From: Microcaldota archaeon
GTDB taxonomy: Archaea > Micrarchaeota > Micrarchaeia > Anstonellales > Bilamarchaeaceae
Reading direction: 5' to 3'
DNA length: 52,493 nucleotides
Assembly (NCBI GenBank): GCA_030648615.1
Contig: JAUSHJ010000034.1
Span: 1-52,493, forward strand
In this document: positions 34,070-42,016 of the stretch, piece by piece
How the letters are laid out: every line of letters begins with the position of its first letter
How positions within the stretch are numbered: position 1 is the first letter of the stretch
Made by a program: the position numbers and the translations under genes
Notes under the pieces: generated by a model
Told to the model about the DNA's origin: nothing
The model's database searches: none
What the model saw: the letters and a program-made list of their open reading frames with translations, nothing else

Positions 34070-34181
34070 TGGACTCGAGGGGAGAGACGAAACACTGGAC
34101 TCGACAGTCGAGACCTTTGTTCTTTCGCACCCCTGGCCTCTCGCACGCCAAGCGAGCGCTCTACTGTTGAGCTACGAGCCC
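34070..34181 (-). tRNA. tRNA-Ala (GGC) with a 40-nt T-loop intron
   Basis: On the minus strand, the acceptor GGGCTCG pairs with CGAGTCC. This gives the G3-U70 wobble that identifies alanine tRNA, and the discriminator is A. The anticodon arm CTCGC-TTGGCGT-GCGAG has anticodon GGC. The T stem AGGGG/CCCCT is interrupted after TGCGA by 40 nt (34124-34085). The D loop is only AACAGTA, without the G18-G19 pair, and the T loop begins TGC instead of TTC, so the usual D-loop/T-loop contacts look weakened. Confidence 0.8.
34085..34124 (-). other. Non-canonical T-loop intron of tRNA-Ala
   Basis: It is inserted at the same T-loop position as the second tRNA-Lys intron. GCGAAA in the 5' exon side can pair with UUUCGU near the intron's 3' end. 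Inside is a stem CUCGA/UCGAG. The exact ends are uncertain by a few bases because the T loop is unusual. Confidence 0.6.
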
Positions 34182-34234
34182 AGTTTAGAAATATCTAAAT
34201 TCTCTTCGTTCATAAAAAAATTGCTTCAAGATCT

Positions 34235-34277
34235 CGTAACCTTTGGTTACGATCTCCCAAGTTCTTCGAACTTCAGG
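34235..34277 (+). repeat. Tandem hairpin pair at the LSm gene end
   Basis: CGTAACC/GGTTACG (34235-34241/34245-34251) is followed by AAGTTC/GAACTT (34259-34264/34268-34273). The second is framed by CCC and CAGG, like the other arrays. It overlaps the stop region of the LSm gene, so it may shape that transcript's 3' end. Confidence 0.55.
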
Positions 34278-34497
34278 ATGGAGAGATATAAGTTACGCTG
34301 TCGCCTCTCAATAGAATTGTTCCAACGCCTCGCTTTACTTCACCGTTAGCAAGTTGTTCAGCTTTCTCAAGAACTATATTCATGTGTACATCGTAAGCAG
34401 CCATTACTCCTCTAAATTCAGTACCGCCTTTTAAACCAACAATCACTGTGTTGTTCAAAGAACTGTTCAATATATCAAATGGTCTTTTTTCTGGCAT
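34273..34497 (-). CDS. LSm/Sm-like archaeal RNA-binding protein
   Basis: This 74-aa protein has Sm1 and Sm2 motifs: RPFDILNSSLNNTVIVGLKG, then GVMAAYDVHMNIVLEKAEQL, and at the end GTILLRGDSVTYIS. Archaeal Sm proteins form heptameric rings that bind U-rich RNA and tRNA. The length is normal for the single-domain form. It is the likely first gene of a transcript that reads towards tRNA-Ala. The ribosome site region reads GGAGGAATGATTTG, which supports the start. Confidence 0.93.
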   Translation of the reverse strand: MPEKRPFDILNSSLNNTVIVGLKGGTEFRGVMAAYDVHMNIVLEKAEQLANGEVKRGVGTILLRGDSVTYISPS

Positions 34498-34597
34498 TCA
34501 AATCATTCCTCCTAAAAAATAAATTCAAAGCAAATAACTTTGTTATTTACAACTATTAAAGAAATGTATTTCTTTAATATCTATTTTTATAATCATC

Positions 34598-35080
34598 CTA
34601 AGGATTTTTAATATGCTCTACTACTCCCTTTTCTTTTACGATAACGACATGATGAGCAGTATTCCTTAGTGCGGCACTAAACGCAACGTCAGTTGCAACA
34701 ATCAACGTAAGTTTACCTTTAGCTCTTGCCTTAACTAAAACAGGAAGAAAATCCGTATCGCGGGTAACAAGTGCGATGGCATCAATACCTGGATCGAGAA
34801 CATACTCCATTGCTTCGATAGCCATGGTAACATCCACATCTCCAGTCGTAATAATCGTCTCAAATCCTTGATTTCGCATTGCTTCAATTAATTTATCGGA
34901 AGCATACTGATCAAGATAAACTCTAGCAACTTTTATGTCACCGTATTTAAAAATTTCATTTTTTATGTCTGCAAGATCAACGCTAAATGCTTTTCTAAGT
35001 ATATTTGGACCGTCCACTAGCACTGCTATATTCGGCCTATCTTTTTTGAAAAGATTTAAAAGATTTTTTAGAAACGACAT
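34598..35080 (-). CDS. NYN-domain (LabA/DUF88-type) predicted ribonuclease
   Basis: This 160-aa protein has a PIN-like NYN fold with acidic residues at the expected places: AVLVDGPNI (18-26), TGDVDVTMAIEAM (about 83-95) and VTRDTDFLPVL (about 110-120). These would hold catalytic Mg ions. The family includes RNA-processing nucleases in archaea. The ATG at 35080 follows GGTTATC. It starts 16 nt after the TatD-like gene, so they are probably co-transcribed. Confidence 0.8.
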   Translation of the reverse strand: MSFLKNLLNLFKKDRPNIAVLVDGPNILRKAFSVDLADIKNEIFKYGDIKVARVYLDQYASDKLIEAMRNQGFETIITTGDVDVTMAIEAMEYVLDPGIDAIALVTRDTDFLPVLVKARAKGKLTLIVATDVAFSAALRNTAHHVVIVKEKGVVEHIKNP

Positions 35081-35096
35081 GATAACCACAAATTAA

Positions 35097-35813
35097 TTAT
35101 AGATAACTTGATAACTTAAATAATTTAATTGCATTCTTTGTAGTTTGCAAAGCAACAACATCGAATTCCAATTTCTTCAGCTCGCATATATATTCTACAG
35201 ATTTGGTTACTTCTTCCGGCAATCGTACTACGGCAGGTGCATCAGTTTCGACAAGCATATATTCTAATCCTATGGAGTTTATAACTTTTTTCCTTTCCTT
35301 GGAACGTACTGGAGGAATGGATATGTAAGAACCAATATCTATTGCATTAGAAGCTTGCTTTTCATCTCCTGCAAAAAAATGCATCATTATTCCGTTAGAA
35401 AATTTTCTTTCTTTAAGCATACGAATACAATCATCATCAGATTTTCTTGAATGGATTACAATAGGTAAATGAGTTTCTTCCGCAAGTTCAATCATTCGTT
35501 CAAATACCAATTTCTCCTTTTTCTTGTCTTCTTCATTCTTTGCCCAATGATAATCTAGACCAACTTCGCCTATGGCCACAGGTTTAACTTTACTTTGTTT
35601 GATTACTTCGATCCATTCTTCCAATTTTTCAGTTCCTTCTTTCAAAGCAGTTTGTGGTGCAATACCAAGGACTAACGGAATTTTTAATTTTTCTGCGATC
35701 AAAATATTTTTTAAATTTGCACCGTTAGAATAACCAACAGTTATAGGTAGAAATCCTGGTGACGGAACATAATCCTTGATAGATTCCAAATGACAGTGAG
35801 CATCAATTAACAT
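35097..35813 (-). CDS. TatD-family metal-dependent hydrolase
   Basis: This 238-aa TIM-barrel hydrolase has metal ligands at DAHCHLE (HxH, 5-11), GEVGLDY (Glu), IVIHSRKSD (His), MHFFAGD (His) and LVETDAP (Asp). TatD enzymes are DNases in some organisms, with unknown substrates in others. It is slightly short compared with bacterial TatD (about 260 aa). It is operonic with the downstream NYN protein, which hints at nucleic-acid turnover. Confidence 0.85.
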   Translation of the reverse strand: MLIDAHCHLESIKDYVPSPGFLPITVGYSNGANLKNILIAEKLKIPLVLGIAPQTALKEGTEKLEEWIEVIKQSKVKPVAIGEVGLDYHWAKNEEDKKKEKLVFERMIELAEETHLPIVIHSRKSDDDCIRMLKERKFSNGIMMHFFAGDEKQASNAIDIGSYISIPPVRSKERKKVINSIGLEYMLVETDAPAVVRLPEEVTKSVEYICELKKLEFDVVALQTTKNAIKLFKLSSYL

Positions 35814-36123
35814 AGTAAGAATAGAACATAGGGCAAATTTATAAAGAATTTGTCATCGAAACCAAGAAATTTACTAAAATTTGTGACCCATTTTTCGCTT
35901 CGGCAAAAAATTGGAGATTTGTTCAACAGAACAAACAAAATTAAAAAAAATATTATTATTTAACATCGATAGAATTTACAGTAAAAAACAAATAAATGAA
36001 ATATGTAACGACAAATTGAACGTCCGATAGATTAACATCACTTGGAGTAGCATTAAAAAACCTTAGCGTCTATAAGATTTAATATAATTCTACATTTAGA
36101 ATTAATTATCGATAGGTGTACTT
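35814..36123. other. Gene-free stretch before aIF5A
   Basis: It contains the hairpin pair at 35888-35935. The promoter for aIF5A is also here, with TATA candidates CTATAAGA (36070-36077) and AATATAAT (36080-36087). A ribosome site AGGTG lies about 7 nt before the ATG. I see no convincing small gene or RNA in the remainder. Confidence 0.5.
35888..35935 (+). repeat. Hairpin pair, CC/GG-based type, upstream of aIF5A
   Basis: The first stem is ATTTTT-C-GC, a TTCG loop, then GCAAAAAAT, closed by CC (35888-35889)/GG (35913-35914) with T35912 bulged. The second stem is TTTGTTC (35918-35924)/GAACAAA (35929-35935) around AACA. The base architecture matches the arrays at 20154, 31240 and 34016, although the stem sequence is different. 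Confidence 0.55.
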
Positions 36124-36516
36124 ATGAATGAAAAGATTTTTTTAACAGCCAAAGACTTAAAGGAAGGGAAATATATACTCATAGAAGACATACCGTGTCG
36201 AGTTGCAGATATTGACAAATCTAAATCTGGAAAACATGGTGCTGCTAAGATGAGAATAACTGCCATAGGAGTATTTGATGGACAGAAAAAAATTATGCTA
36301 ACTCCAGGAGATGCTGATGTTGAAGTTCCGATAATAAACAGAACCAATGTTCAAATAATGAGTGTAAGCGGAAAGACCGCACAAGTAATGGACTCTCAAA
36401 CATACGAGATATATGAAATAGAAATTCCAGAAGAAATGGTAGCCAATGCAGCTTCTGGTAAAGAAGCAGAAATTCTAGAAGCAATGGGAAGAAGAAAAAT
36501 GGAGAGAATTAAATAG
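36124..36516 (+). CDS. Translation factor aIF5A
   Basis: This 130-aa factor has the hypusination loop KSKSGKHGAAKM, in which Lys37 would be converted to hypusine or deoxyhypusine. It relieves ribosome stalling, for example at proline runs. An SH3-like N domain and an OB-fold C domain are both complete. It starts a same-strand run of translation genes (S24e 11 nt later, then S27ae). Confidence 0.95.
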   Translation: MNEKIFLTAKDLKEGKYILIEDIPCRVADIDKSKSGKHGAAKMRITAIGVFDGQKKIMLTPGDADVEVPIINRTNVQIMSVSGKTAQVMDSQTYEIYEIEIPEEMVANAASGKEAEILEAMGRRKMERIK

Positions 36517-36527
36517 AGGGATATTAC

Positions 36528-36863
36528 ATGACAACGATTGAAATAGTTTCACAAGTAGAAAATAAACTCTTGGGCAGAAAAGAATTAACTGCAAAGATTG
36601 GATTTAGCGGACCTACGCCAAATAGAAAGGACATTCGTTCTACCATTGGTGGAAAAATAGGAGCAAACCCAGAATTAATGGTACTTGGTGAAGTTAGAAA
36701 TGAATTTGGAACTACTAACTTAACAGTTACTGCTCATATATATGATAATGTTGAACTTATGAAGAAAAATGAACTCTACCACCTTATGGTAAGAGACGGA
36801 CTTGCTCCAAAAAAGGAGAAAAAGAAAAAAGTAAAAAAAGTAGCAGCACCTAAGAAACAATAA
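36528..36863 (+). CDS. rps24e: Ribosomal protein S24e
   Basis: This 111-aa protein has the core VENKLLGRKELTAKIGFSGP, then TPNRKDIRSTIGGKIGANPE, and a Lys-rich C-terminal tail, all usual for archaeal S24e of the small subunit. GAGGGATATTAC precedes the ATG as a ribosome site. It is followed 15 nt later by S27ae, the standard archaeal pair. Confidence 0.95.
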   Translation: MTTIEIVSQVENKLLGRKELTAKIGFSGPTPNRKDIRSTIGGKIGANPELMVLGEVRNEFGTTNLTVTAHIYDNVELMKKNELYHLMVRDGLAPKKEKKKKVKKVAAPKKQ

Positions 36864-36878
36864 TGAGGGATGACACTT

Positions 36879-37058
36879 ATGGCAGATGACAAGAAGAAAG
36901 ACGCACCGAAAAAAGCAGCAGCACCAGTAAAAAAAGAACGAGCTACTAAAGCATACAAGCCAGGAAAAAACTGCCTGAAGTGCGGTGCAGGTTATAGACT
37001 TGCTGAACATACTAATAGAAGAAGCTGCGGTAAATGCGGTTACTTCGAAAAAAAGTAA
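36879..37058 (+). CDS. rps27ae: Ribosomal protein S27ae
   Basis: This 59-aa small-subunit zinc protein has a basic N-terminal tail (KKKDAPKKAAAPVKKERATK) and a four-cysteine zinc site (CLKCGAGYRLAEHTNRRSCG, then KCGYF). It lacks the ubiquitin fusion, as normal in archaea. I use the ATG at 36879 because GAGGGATGACACTT precedes it; the ATG 9 nt earlier belongs to the ribosome site. Confidence 0.93.
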   Translation: MADDKKKDAPKKAAAPVKKERATKAYKPGKNCLKCGAGYRLAEHTNRRSCGKCGYFEKK

Positions 37059-37089
37059 CGTTAAATACCGATACGGAGCATCTGAAAAA

Positions 37090-37701
37090 ATGAAAAGGCT
37101 CCTTCTTATTCTATTTTTTATTTCTCTTTTATTAACAATATTTTTTATAACATCAGATAAAACAAATTATTTGTATGCCATAACATTGCATTTAGGACTA
37201 GTATTTATTTCGCTTTTTTTCCTGTTTAGAAAAGATATTAAGACCACATCCTCTGACCTTGGGATTCCATTTGACATAATGAAACTCGCCAAATATATTG
37301 TAATTGGACTCGCAGTAATATTCATAGTAAGCATAATAATCAGCCAACTAATGATGCATTTTGGATTGTGGGATCAGTCCAAGGTGAGAGAACGAATTGT
37401 AGACATGCCATGGTATATGTTAGTCCTTGCAGTAACGATCGTACCGATAAGCGAGGAACTGTTTTTCCGTGGATTGCTTGTGAATAAAATTGGAATTATA
37501 CCTGCAGGCATATTATTTTCGATTGCGCACTTTACCTATGGATCCTGGGCAGAAATATCAGTTACACTTTTCATAGGTCTTTGGTTCGGTTATCTTTATA
37601 AAAAATCAAAGAGTATACTACCTACGATGGCAATACATTTTATTTATAATCTACTTTCTATTTCAATAATAATATTGGCTACACGGGCAGGATTACTATG
37701 A
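37090..37701 (+). CDS. CPBP-family intramembrane metalloprotease
   Basis: This 203-aa membrane protein has about six or seven helices and the ABI/CAAX motifs EELFFRGLL (Glu-Glu-Arg), HFTYGSW and HFIYN. These form the intramembrane metal site of CAAX-processing and bacteriocin-processing proteases. Substrates are unknown. The ATG at 37090 is used because the longer frame runs through the S27ae gene. Its stop overlaps the kae1 start (ATGA), so translation is coupled. Confidence 0.85.
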   Translation: MKRLLLILFFISLLLTIFFITSDKTNYLYAITLHLGLVFISLFFLFRKDIKTTSSDLGIPFDIMKLAKYIVIGLAVIFIVSIIISQLMMHFGLWDQSKVRERIVDMPWYMLVLAVTIVPISEELFFRGLLVNKIGIIPAGILFSIAHFTYGSWAEISVTLFIGLWFGYLYKKSKSILPTMAIHFIYNLLSISIIILATRAGLL

Positions 37702-38675
37702 AGGTCTTAGGAATTGAATGTACGGCCCATACCTTGGGGATAGGAATCGTAGAAAATGGCAAAGTACTTTCCAATATCCACGATGTCTACAAGCCTAAGA
37801 ACGAAGGAATAATACCAAGAAAAGCAGCTGATCACCATGCAGAAGTATTTGCAAGCGTATTGAAAGCTAATCTTGATGCAGCTAAGCTTAGCATGAACGA
37901 CATTGATCTAATTGCATTTTCACAAGGCCCTGGAATTGGTGCTCCATTAAGCGTAGGAATAGCAGGAGCAAAATATCTTGCTGCTAAATTTAACAAAAAA
38001 ATGATTGGAATAAATCACCCTTACGCCCACGTAGAAATAAGCAAACACCTTACTGACTTGAAGAATCCTTTAGTTCTTTATTTGAGCGGTGGCAACAGCC
38101 AAATTCTAGTAGAAGAAAAACAAGGATACCACGTACTAGGTGAAACCCTAGACATAGGAATTGGAAATTTGTTTGATACTTTTGGCCGTGCAATAGGACT
38201 AGAGTATGCACATGGAAGTGTGCTCGAGCAACTAGCTAAGCAAGGAAAATATGTTGAATTACCCTATACAGTCAAAGGGATGAACCTGGTTTTTTCTGGA
38301 TTATTGACCCAGGCTGAAAAATTATTCAAAGAAGGAAAGAAAAGGGAGGACCTCACCTACTCAATCATGGAAACTGCATTTGCGATGAGTTGTGAAGCAA
38401 CTGAACGCGCACTATTCTTAACTAGGAAAAAGGAATTGATTATTTGTGGAGGAGTAGCACAAAATAAAAGATTGCAAGAAATGCTGAAGAGCATGTGCAA
38501 AGAAGATAATGTAAAGTTCGGTGTTGCTCCTGATGAATTCAATAGAGATAACGGTGCAATGATTGCCTATGCTGGTTCAGTTTTGTATAAAAAATATGGT
38601 GCGATGAAGCTGGATAGTTGTAAGCCGATAACGAATTATAGAATAGATACGGTTGATTATATTGCTAGAGGCTAG
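37698..38675 (+). CDS. kae1: Kae1, tRNA N6-threonylcarbamoyladenosine synthase subunit
   Basis: This 325-aa KEOPS subunit transfers threonylcarbamoyl to A37 of ANN-decoding tRNAs. It has MKVLGIECTAHTLGIGI at the N terminus, the metal-binding INHPYAHVEIS (HxxxH), ALYLSGG-like LVLYLSGGNSQ, and EFNRDNGAMIAYAG near the end. It has no fused Bud32 kinase, unlike some euryarchaeal forms, so the kinase must be elsewhere. It overlaps the protease gene by 4 nt. Confidence 0.95.
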   Translation: MKVLGIECTAHTLGIGIVENGKVLSNIHDVYKPKNEGIIPRKAADHHAEVFASVLKANLDAAKLSMNDIDLIAFSQGPGIGAPLSVGIAGAKYLAAKFNKKMIGINHPYAHVEISKHLTDLKNPLVLYLSGGNSQILVEEKQGYHVLGETLDIGIGNLFDTFGRAIGLEYAHGSVLEQLAKQGKYVELPYTVKGMNLVFSGLLTQAEKLFKEGKKREDLTYSIMETAFAMSCEATERALFLTRKKELIICGGVAQNKRLQEMLKSMCKEDNVKFGVAPDEFNRDNGAMIAYAGSVLYKKYGAMKLDSCKPITNYRIDTVDYIARG

Positions 38676-38760
38676 ATGATAGGGCATTAAGAATAACATT
38701 TTGTTTACCATAACTTTTTATGACACATTCCCCTAAGAGATAATAAACGAAGGTGCATAT

Positions 38761-38916
38761 ATGGCAAAACCAATAGAGCAGACTCCTACTTTAAGAGGAA
38801 AAAGTATCACTAAATTTTACGAAACCTTACATAGAGATCAGACTATGCCAGACCCAAAAAGAATTGAAATGATAAAAAAAGGCATAGATGTATTTTCAAG
38901 AATATCGAGGAAATAA
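38761..38916 (+). CDS. Small conserved-looking protein, 51 aa
   Basis: This short frame reads MAKPIEQTPTLRGKSITKFY and ends IDVFSRISRK. GAAGGTGCATAT lies just before the ATG as a ribosome site, and the stop is 3 nt before the YkgJ-type gene, so it is likely real and co-transcribed. Its N terminus (P-I-x-x-T-P-x-L-x-G-K) recalls small archaeal proteins of unknown or antitoxin-like role. That resemblance is from memory and uncertain. Confidence 0.55.
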   Translation: MAKPIEQTPTLRGKSITKFYETLHRDQTMPDPKRIEMIKKGIDVFSRISRK

Positions 38917-38919
38917 TAT

Positions 38920-39552
38920 ATGGTAAATCCTTGTAGCCTTTGTACTGCCAGATGCTGTAAGCAATACCTAATCACAGTAACTTCTTTTGATGTTTTGAAA
39001 ATCCATGAAAACACTAGGAAACCAATAGAGGAATTTGCAGAACTTGCAGACCCGAGAATTTTGAATATAGATAATGATACAATACTTGAGTTTTACGATA
39101 GTAACGCTAAATATCCGGACTGCAAAGTTTTAGCAATTAAATCAGGGCCGTGCCACTTTCTAACTAAAGATGACAAATGTTCTATACATGAATTTGCACC
39201 GCTTACCTGCAAAAGATATCCGTTTGGACCTGATGGCAAGATTACAGAGGGTGCAATTTGCCCTGCAATTTCAAAAGTTCTTTTCAGTTTTATGAAAGTA
39301 GAAAATGATTTGCCCATTCGGCCACCACAGCCTAAAGGCTGTGGTTTCATTAGGGCCGAAGGGCAAAGTTGTGTAAATTCGGCACTTCCTCCCAAGGTTA
39401 AAACCATGAGTTTCCGTGCCGAATTGACACATGATAAATTTAATGTGCAACTAAAAGCATACAAAGAAATAGTGAAGAAATGGAATTCTAGACGAGGAAA
39501 GTTGTCTGAATGCATGGAATTTTTAATAGAGGAAAGTAAGAAAGAAAATTAA
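38920..39552 (+). CDS. YkgJ-type CxxxCC metal-binding protein
   Basis: This 210-aa protein opens with PCSLCTARCCKQYLI, followed by C-x-F-L, CSIHEFAPLTCKRYPF and a later Cys pair. This is the zinc/iron-chelating CxxxCC family (YkgJ). Eight or so conserved cysteines would bind a metal ion or Fe-S cluster. Biological role unknown in general. It is preceded by the 51-aa gene. It is convergent with Hjc, with a 14-nt gap between stops. Confidence 0.8.
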   Translation: MVNPCSLCTARCCKQYLITVTSFDVLKIHENTRKPIEEFAELADPRILNIDNDTILEFYDSNAKYPDCKVLAIKSGPCHFLTKDDKCSIHEFAPLTCKRYPFGPDGKITEGAICPAISKVLFSFMKVENDLPIRPPQPKGCGFIRAEGQSCVNSALPPKVKTMSFRAELTHDKFNVQLKAYKEIVKKWNSRRGKLSECMEFLIEESKKEN

Positions 39553-39566
39553 TGAGGAATAAAATG

Positions 39567-39947
39567 TTATATAAACTCCTCCAATTTCTTCCCAATCAGA
39601 TCTGCTTTTTTCCAGGGAAACGAATAACTTTTTTCATTTTCTTCAAACAGATGTATGGGTATGAATCTCCAGCCTAATCTATTTCTTCTCCATGCAATAA
39701 GAGAGGTAATGCCAGTATTCTCTTGCCAGTGCCGCATGCCTTCAAACTGATCTTTCTTAATTTGCAGTGATGTTTTTTCATGAGCTTTTGATTCTATGGC
39801 ATATTGAGCACCATGTTTGAACAATAGCAAATCAGGAGATAGAGAAGAAACTCCACTGCCGGCTGCGCGTATTACCGAGTAACCCTTTTCAGAGAAGTAT
39901 TGGATTAGTTCACGTTCTGCGCGAGAGCCTTTTTGGTAAGTTGTCAT
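39567..39947 (-). CDS. hjc: Holliday junction resolvase Hjc
   Basis: This 126-aa endonuclease has catalytic residues at GSRAERELI (Glu), SPDLLLF (Asp) and YAIESKAH (Glu-x-Lys), with GIPIH-like RFIPIHLF later. Archaeal Hjc cuts four-way junctions during recombination. The length is normal. The start ATG at 39947 follows AAAGTG; a second ATG in the longer frame is not needed. It is divergent from the cysteine-repeat lipoprotein. Confidence 0.9.
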   Translation of the reverse strand: MTTYQKGSRAERELIQYFSEKGYSVIRAAGSGVSSLSPDLLLFKHGAQYAIESKAHEKTSLQIKKDQFEGMRHWQENTGITSLIAWRRNRLGWRFIPIHLFEENEKSYSFPWKKADLIGKKLEEFI

Positions 39948-40005
39948 CACTTTGACCTCTTCGAAAAGAAATATAAAGTTATCCTATGACTATCTAGTGA
40001 TTATT

Positions 40006-41580
40006 ATGAAAGCACTGATTTGTATTTGTTTATTGGCAATGTTTTTGGTTTTAGGATGCGTACAGACTCCCGTAAGTTCTCCTGATGCTAATACTAGTAT
40101 TGATGATAATGCTAATTATGCCACTATAGAGACAGACAAAACAATTCCCGATGTTACTGATGCTACAGTAGGTAAAGCAATAACTAAATTTGATCTAATT
40201 GAAGATGTTAGTGAAGTTGAAATAGAAGATGTTGAGAGAGTTGAAGCAGAAGAAACTGATGCAAATGATAATGAAACTAATGAAGTAGAAAGAAGGTTGC
40301 TCGGATCCCATAGATCAGATATGATTTGTACAGACACTGATGGTGGAAGAAATTATACGAGAAGAGGAACTACGGTTAGCTTTAATAATTCGACAAGAGT
40401 AGCAGAGACTAAAACAGATAAATGTGTTTTAGGAGGCATGCTTCTTACTGAGTACTATTGCGCTTCCGATAGAAATATAATATCTTATCTTTATCCGTGT
40501 TCTTGTTCTGATGGTGCGTGCAACCCACCGTCTCCTAGGACGTGTACAGACTCTGATAACGGCAAAAATTATAGTAGAAGAGGCACCACTATATCTTCTA
40601 ATGCAACAGAATCTATAGAAGAAACAGATTCTTGTCTTGCTGGTCGTCTTGTAGAATATTATTGTAGATTAAATAATATGACAGGATCAGAGACACATGA
40701 CTGCCCTGAAGGTTGTTCTTATGGCAAATGCAATCCAGCTGTCATAAATTCAACAATCATAACTTCAGTACCTTCACCTACAACGTGTGTAGATTCTGAT
40801 GGTGGCAATAATTCTAGTAGAAGAGGTACAACAAATGTTATGAGTGGAACTAGAATAGTAGAGACTAGAACAGATTATTGCAGTGGAAACAGAGTTGTAG
40901 AATACTTGTGCAGAAGCAGCAGCATAATATCAGTATCACTAACGTGTCGTAATGGCTGTTCCGATGGACGTTGTAATCCTGAACCAGTGGTTACATCCAC
41001 TACGGATTCTGTCGTTGTCTTTGACTCGCCTGGACAAAGACGATTACTAATTATTAATGACCTGAATCCAACAACAGAAACTTTAGCAGGCATAACTGTA
41101 ACCGTAGAGAATACTGTCGCATCCATAAGAATAGGCCAGACTCAATCGTCATTAGGTAGTTCTTCAACAGAAGTACTAGAAAGTATGGACTTTGCTTGCG
41201 TAGAATCCGGATCATTTGCTATGGTCGATACCATAGACGCAGATGGATCAAAACGTGGTATTGACCCTTCTACACTAAGTGCGTCTGGTTCAGATAATTC
41301 CTATCGTTACTTTACAATACCTAGCAGTTTAACAACACCTTATTGGTTAAGAGTGTTATACGGAGAATGGTATGTTGCTTCTAGCACTACTGCTACGTGT
41401 TTTGACAAAATATCTACCCGGGTAGTAAACTGTGCTGGTAATGGTACGGTTATTAAATATTTTGACATTCCAGTTACAAGCCACCCTAATGGCAAAACAA
41501 TAGCTCTAAAGATGAGTGGTTTCTTACCAGATGGAACATTCTATGGTGAAACATATTACTGTGGATTATATGGCGGGTAA
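40006..41580 (+). CDS. Lipoprotein with three tandem cysteine-rich repeats
   Basis: This 524-aa protein has a signal sequence MKALICICLLAMFLVLGC, with the lipobox Cys at 18, then an acidic Thr/Asp-rich stalk. Three repeats follow, each opening C-T/V-D-S/T-D-GG-N-R-RGTT and ending C-DG-CNP, with about six cysteines each (around residues 103-170, 178-245 and 258-325). The last 200 residues form a separate beta-rich domain with its own cysteines. The repeats are probably disulfide-stapled surface modules, seen in other DPANN genomes to my memory. The ATG 40006 fits a TATA (AAATATAAA) 35 nt upstream. Confidence 0.7.
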   Translation: MKALICICLLAMFLVLGCVQTPVSSPDANTSIDDNANYATIETDKTIPDVTDATVGKAITKFDLIEDVSEVEIEDVERVEAEETDANDNETNEVERRLLGSHRSDMICTDTDGGRNYTRRGTTVSFNNSTRVAETKTDKCVLGGMLLTEYYCASDRNIISYLYPCSCSDGACNPPSPRTCTDSDNGKNYSRRGTTISSNATESIEETDSCLAGRLVEYYCRLNNMTGSETHDCPEGCSYGKCNPAVINSTIITSVPSPTTCVDSDGGNNSSRRGTTNVMSGTRIVETRTDYCSGNRVVEYLCRSSSIISVSLTCRNGCSDGRCNPEPVVTSTTDSVVVFDSPGQRRLLIINDLNPTTETLAGITVTVENTVASIRIGQTQSSLGSSSTEVLESMDFACVESGSFAMVDTIDADGSKRGIDPSTLSASGSDNSYRYFTIPSSLTTPYWLRVLYGEWYVASSTTATCFDKISTRVVNCAGNGTVIKYFDIPVTSHPNGKTIALKMSGFLPDGTFYGETYYCGLYGG

Positions 41581-41691
41581 CTTCTTTCTTAAGCCTTTTC
41601 TTCCCAACTTGGCAAGGAGGTAGCTAAACCAGAAAACAACCGCTCATATTACCGATCTTGTTTATAAATATATTCGAATATTCTAATATAC

Positions 41692-42015
41692 ATGAAAAAA
41701 GAAATTTATCAGTTGCATGCGGAAATGTGCAAAGTTTTTTCTAATTCTACGAGACTTGAAATTTTAAACCTTTTACGCGATAGTGAGCTAACAGTTTCTG
41801 AATTAATAGATAAAACAAAACTGTCTCAGTCTAATGTATCCCAACATTTATCTATAATGAAAAGCAAGGGCATTCTTGTTTCTAGAAGAAAGGGAATGAA
41901 TACCTACTACACTCTCAGTAACCCCAAAATCATAAATGCCTTCGATATTATTCGTGAAATCTTGATTGAAAGACTAAAAAAGATGAAAAATTTAAGTAAA
42001 ACTGTGAGGGGATAA
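41692..42015 (+). CDS. ArsR-family regulator upstream of DsrE-like gene
   Basis: This 107-aa winged-helix protein has KVFSNSTRLEILNLLRDSEL, then VSELIDKTKLSQSNVSQHLS (recognition helix) and a wing RRKGMNTYYTL. It has one Cys near the N terminus (EMCKVF), where sulfur-sensing ArsR members often carry a Cys. The DsrE-like gene follows 1 nt after the stop, so the pair forms an operon and may respond to sulfur species. This is inference from context. Confidence 0.82.
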   Translation: MKKEIYQLHAEMCKVFSNSTRLEILNLLRDSELTVSELIDKTKLSQSNVSQHLSIMKSKGILVSRRKGMNTYYTLSNPKIINAFDIIREILIERLKKMKNLSKTVRG

Positions 42016-42016
42016 T

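Noticed and set aside
36720-37010. Cys/Phe-rich 96-aa frame opposite S24e and S27ae
   Set aside because: Mirror of the Lys-rich tails of two real ribosomal protein genes.
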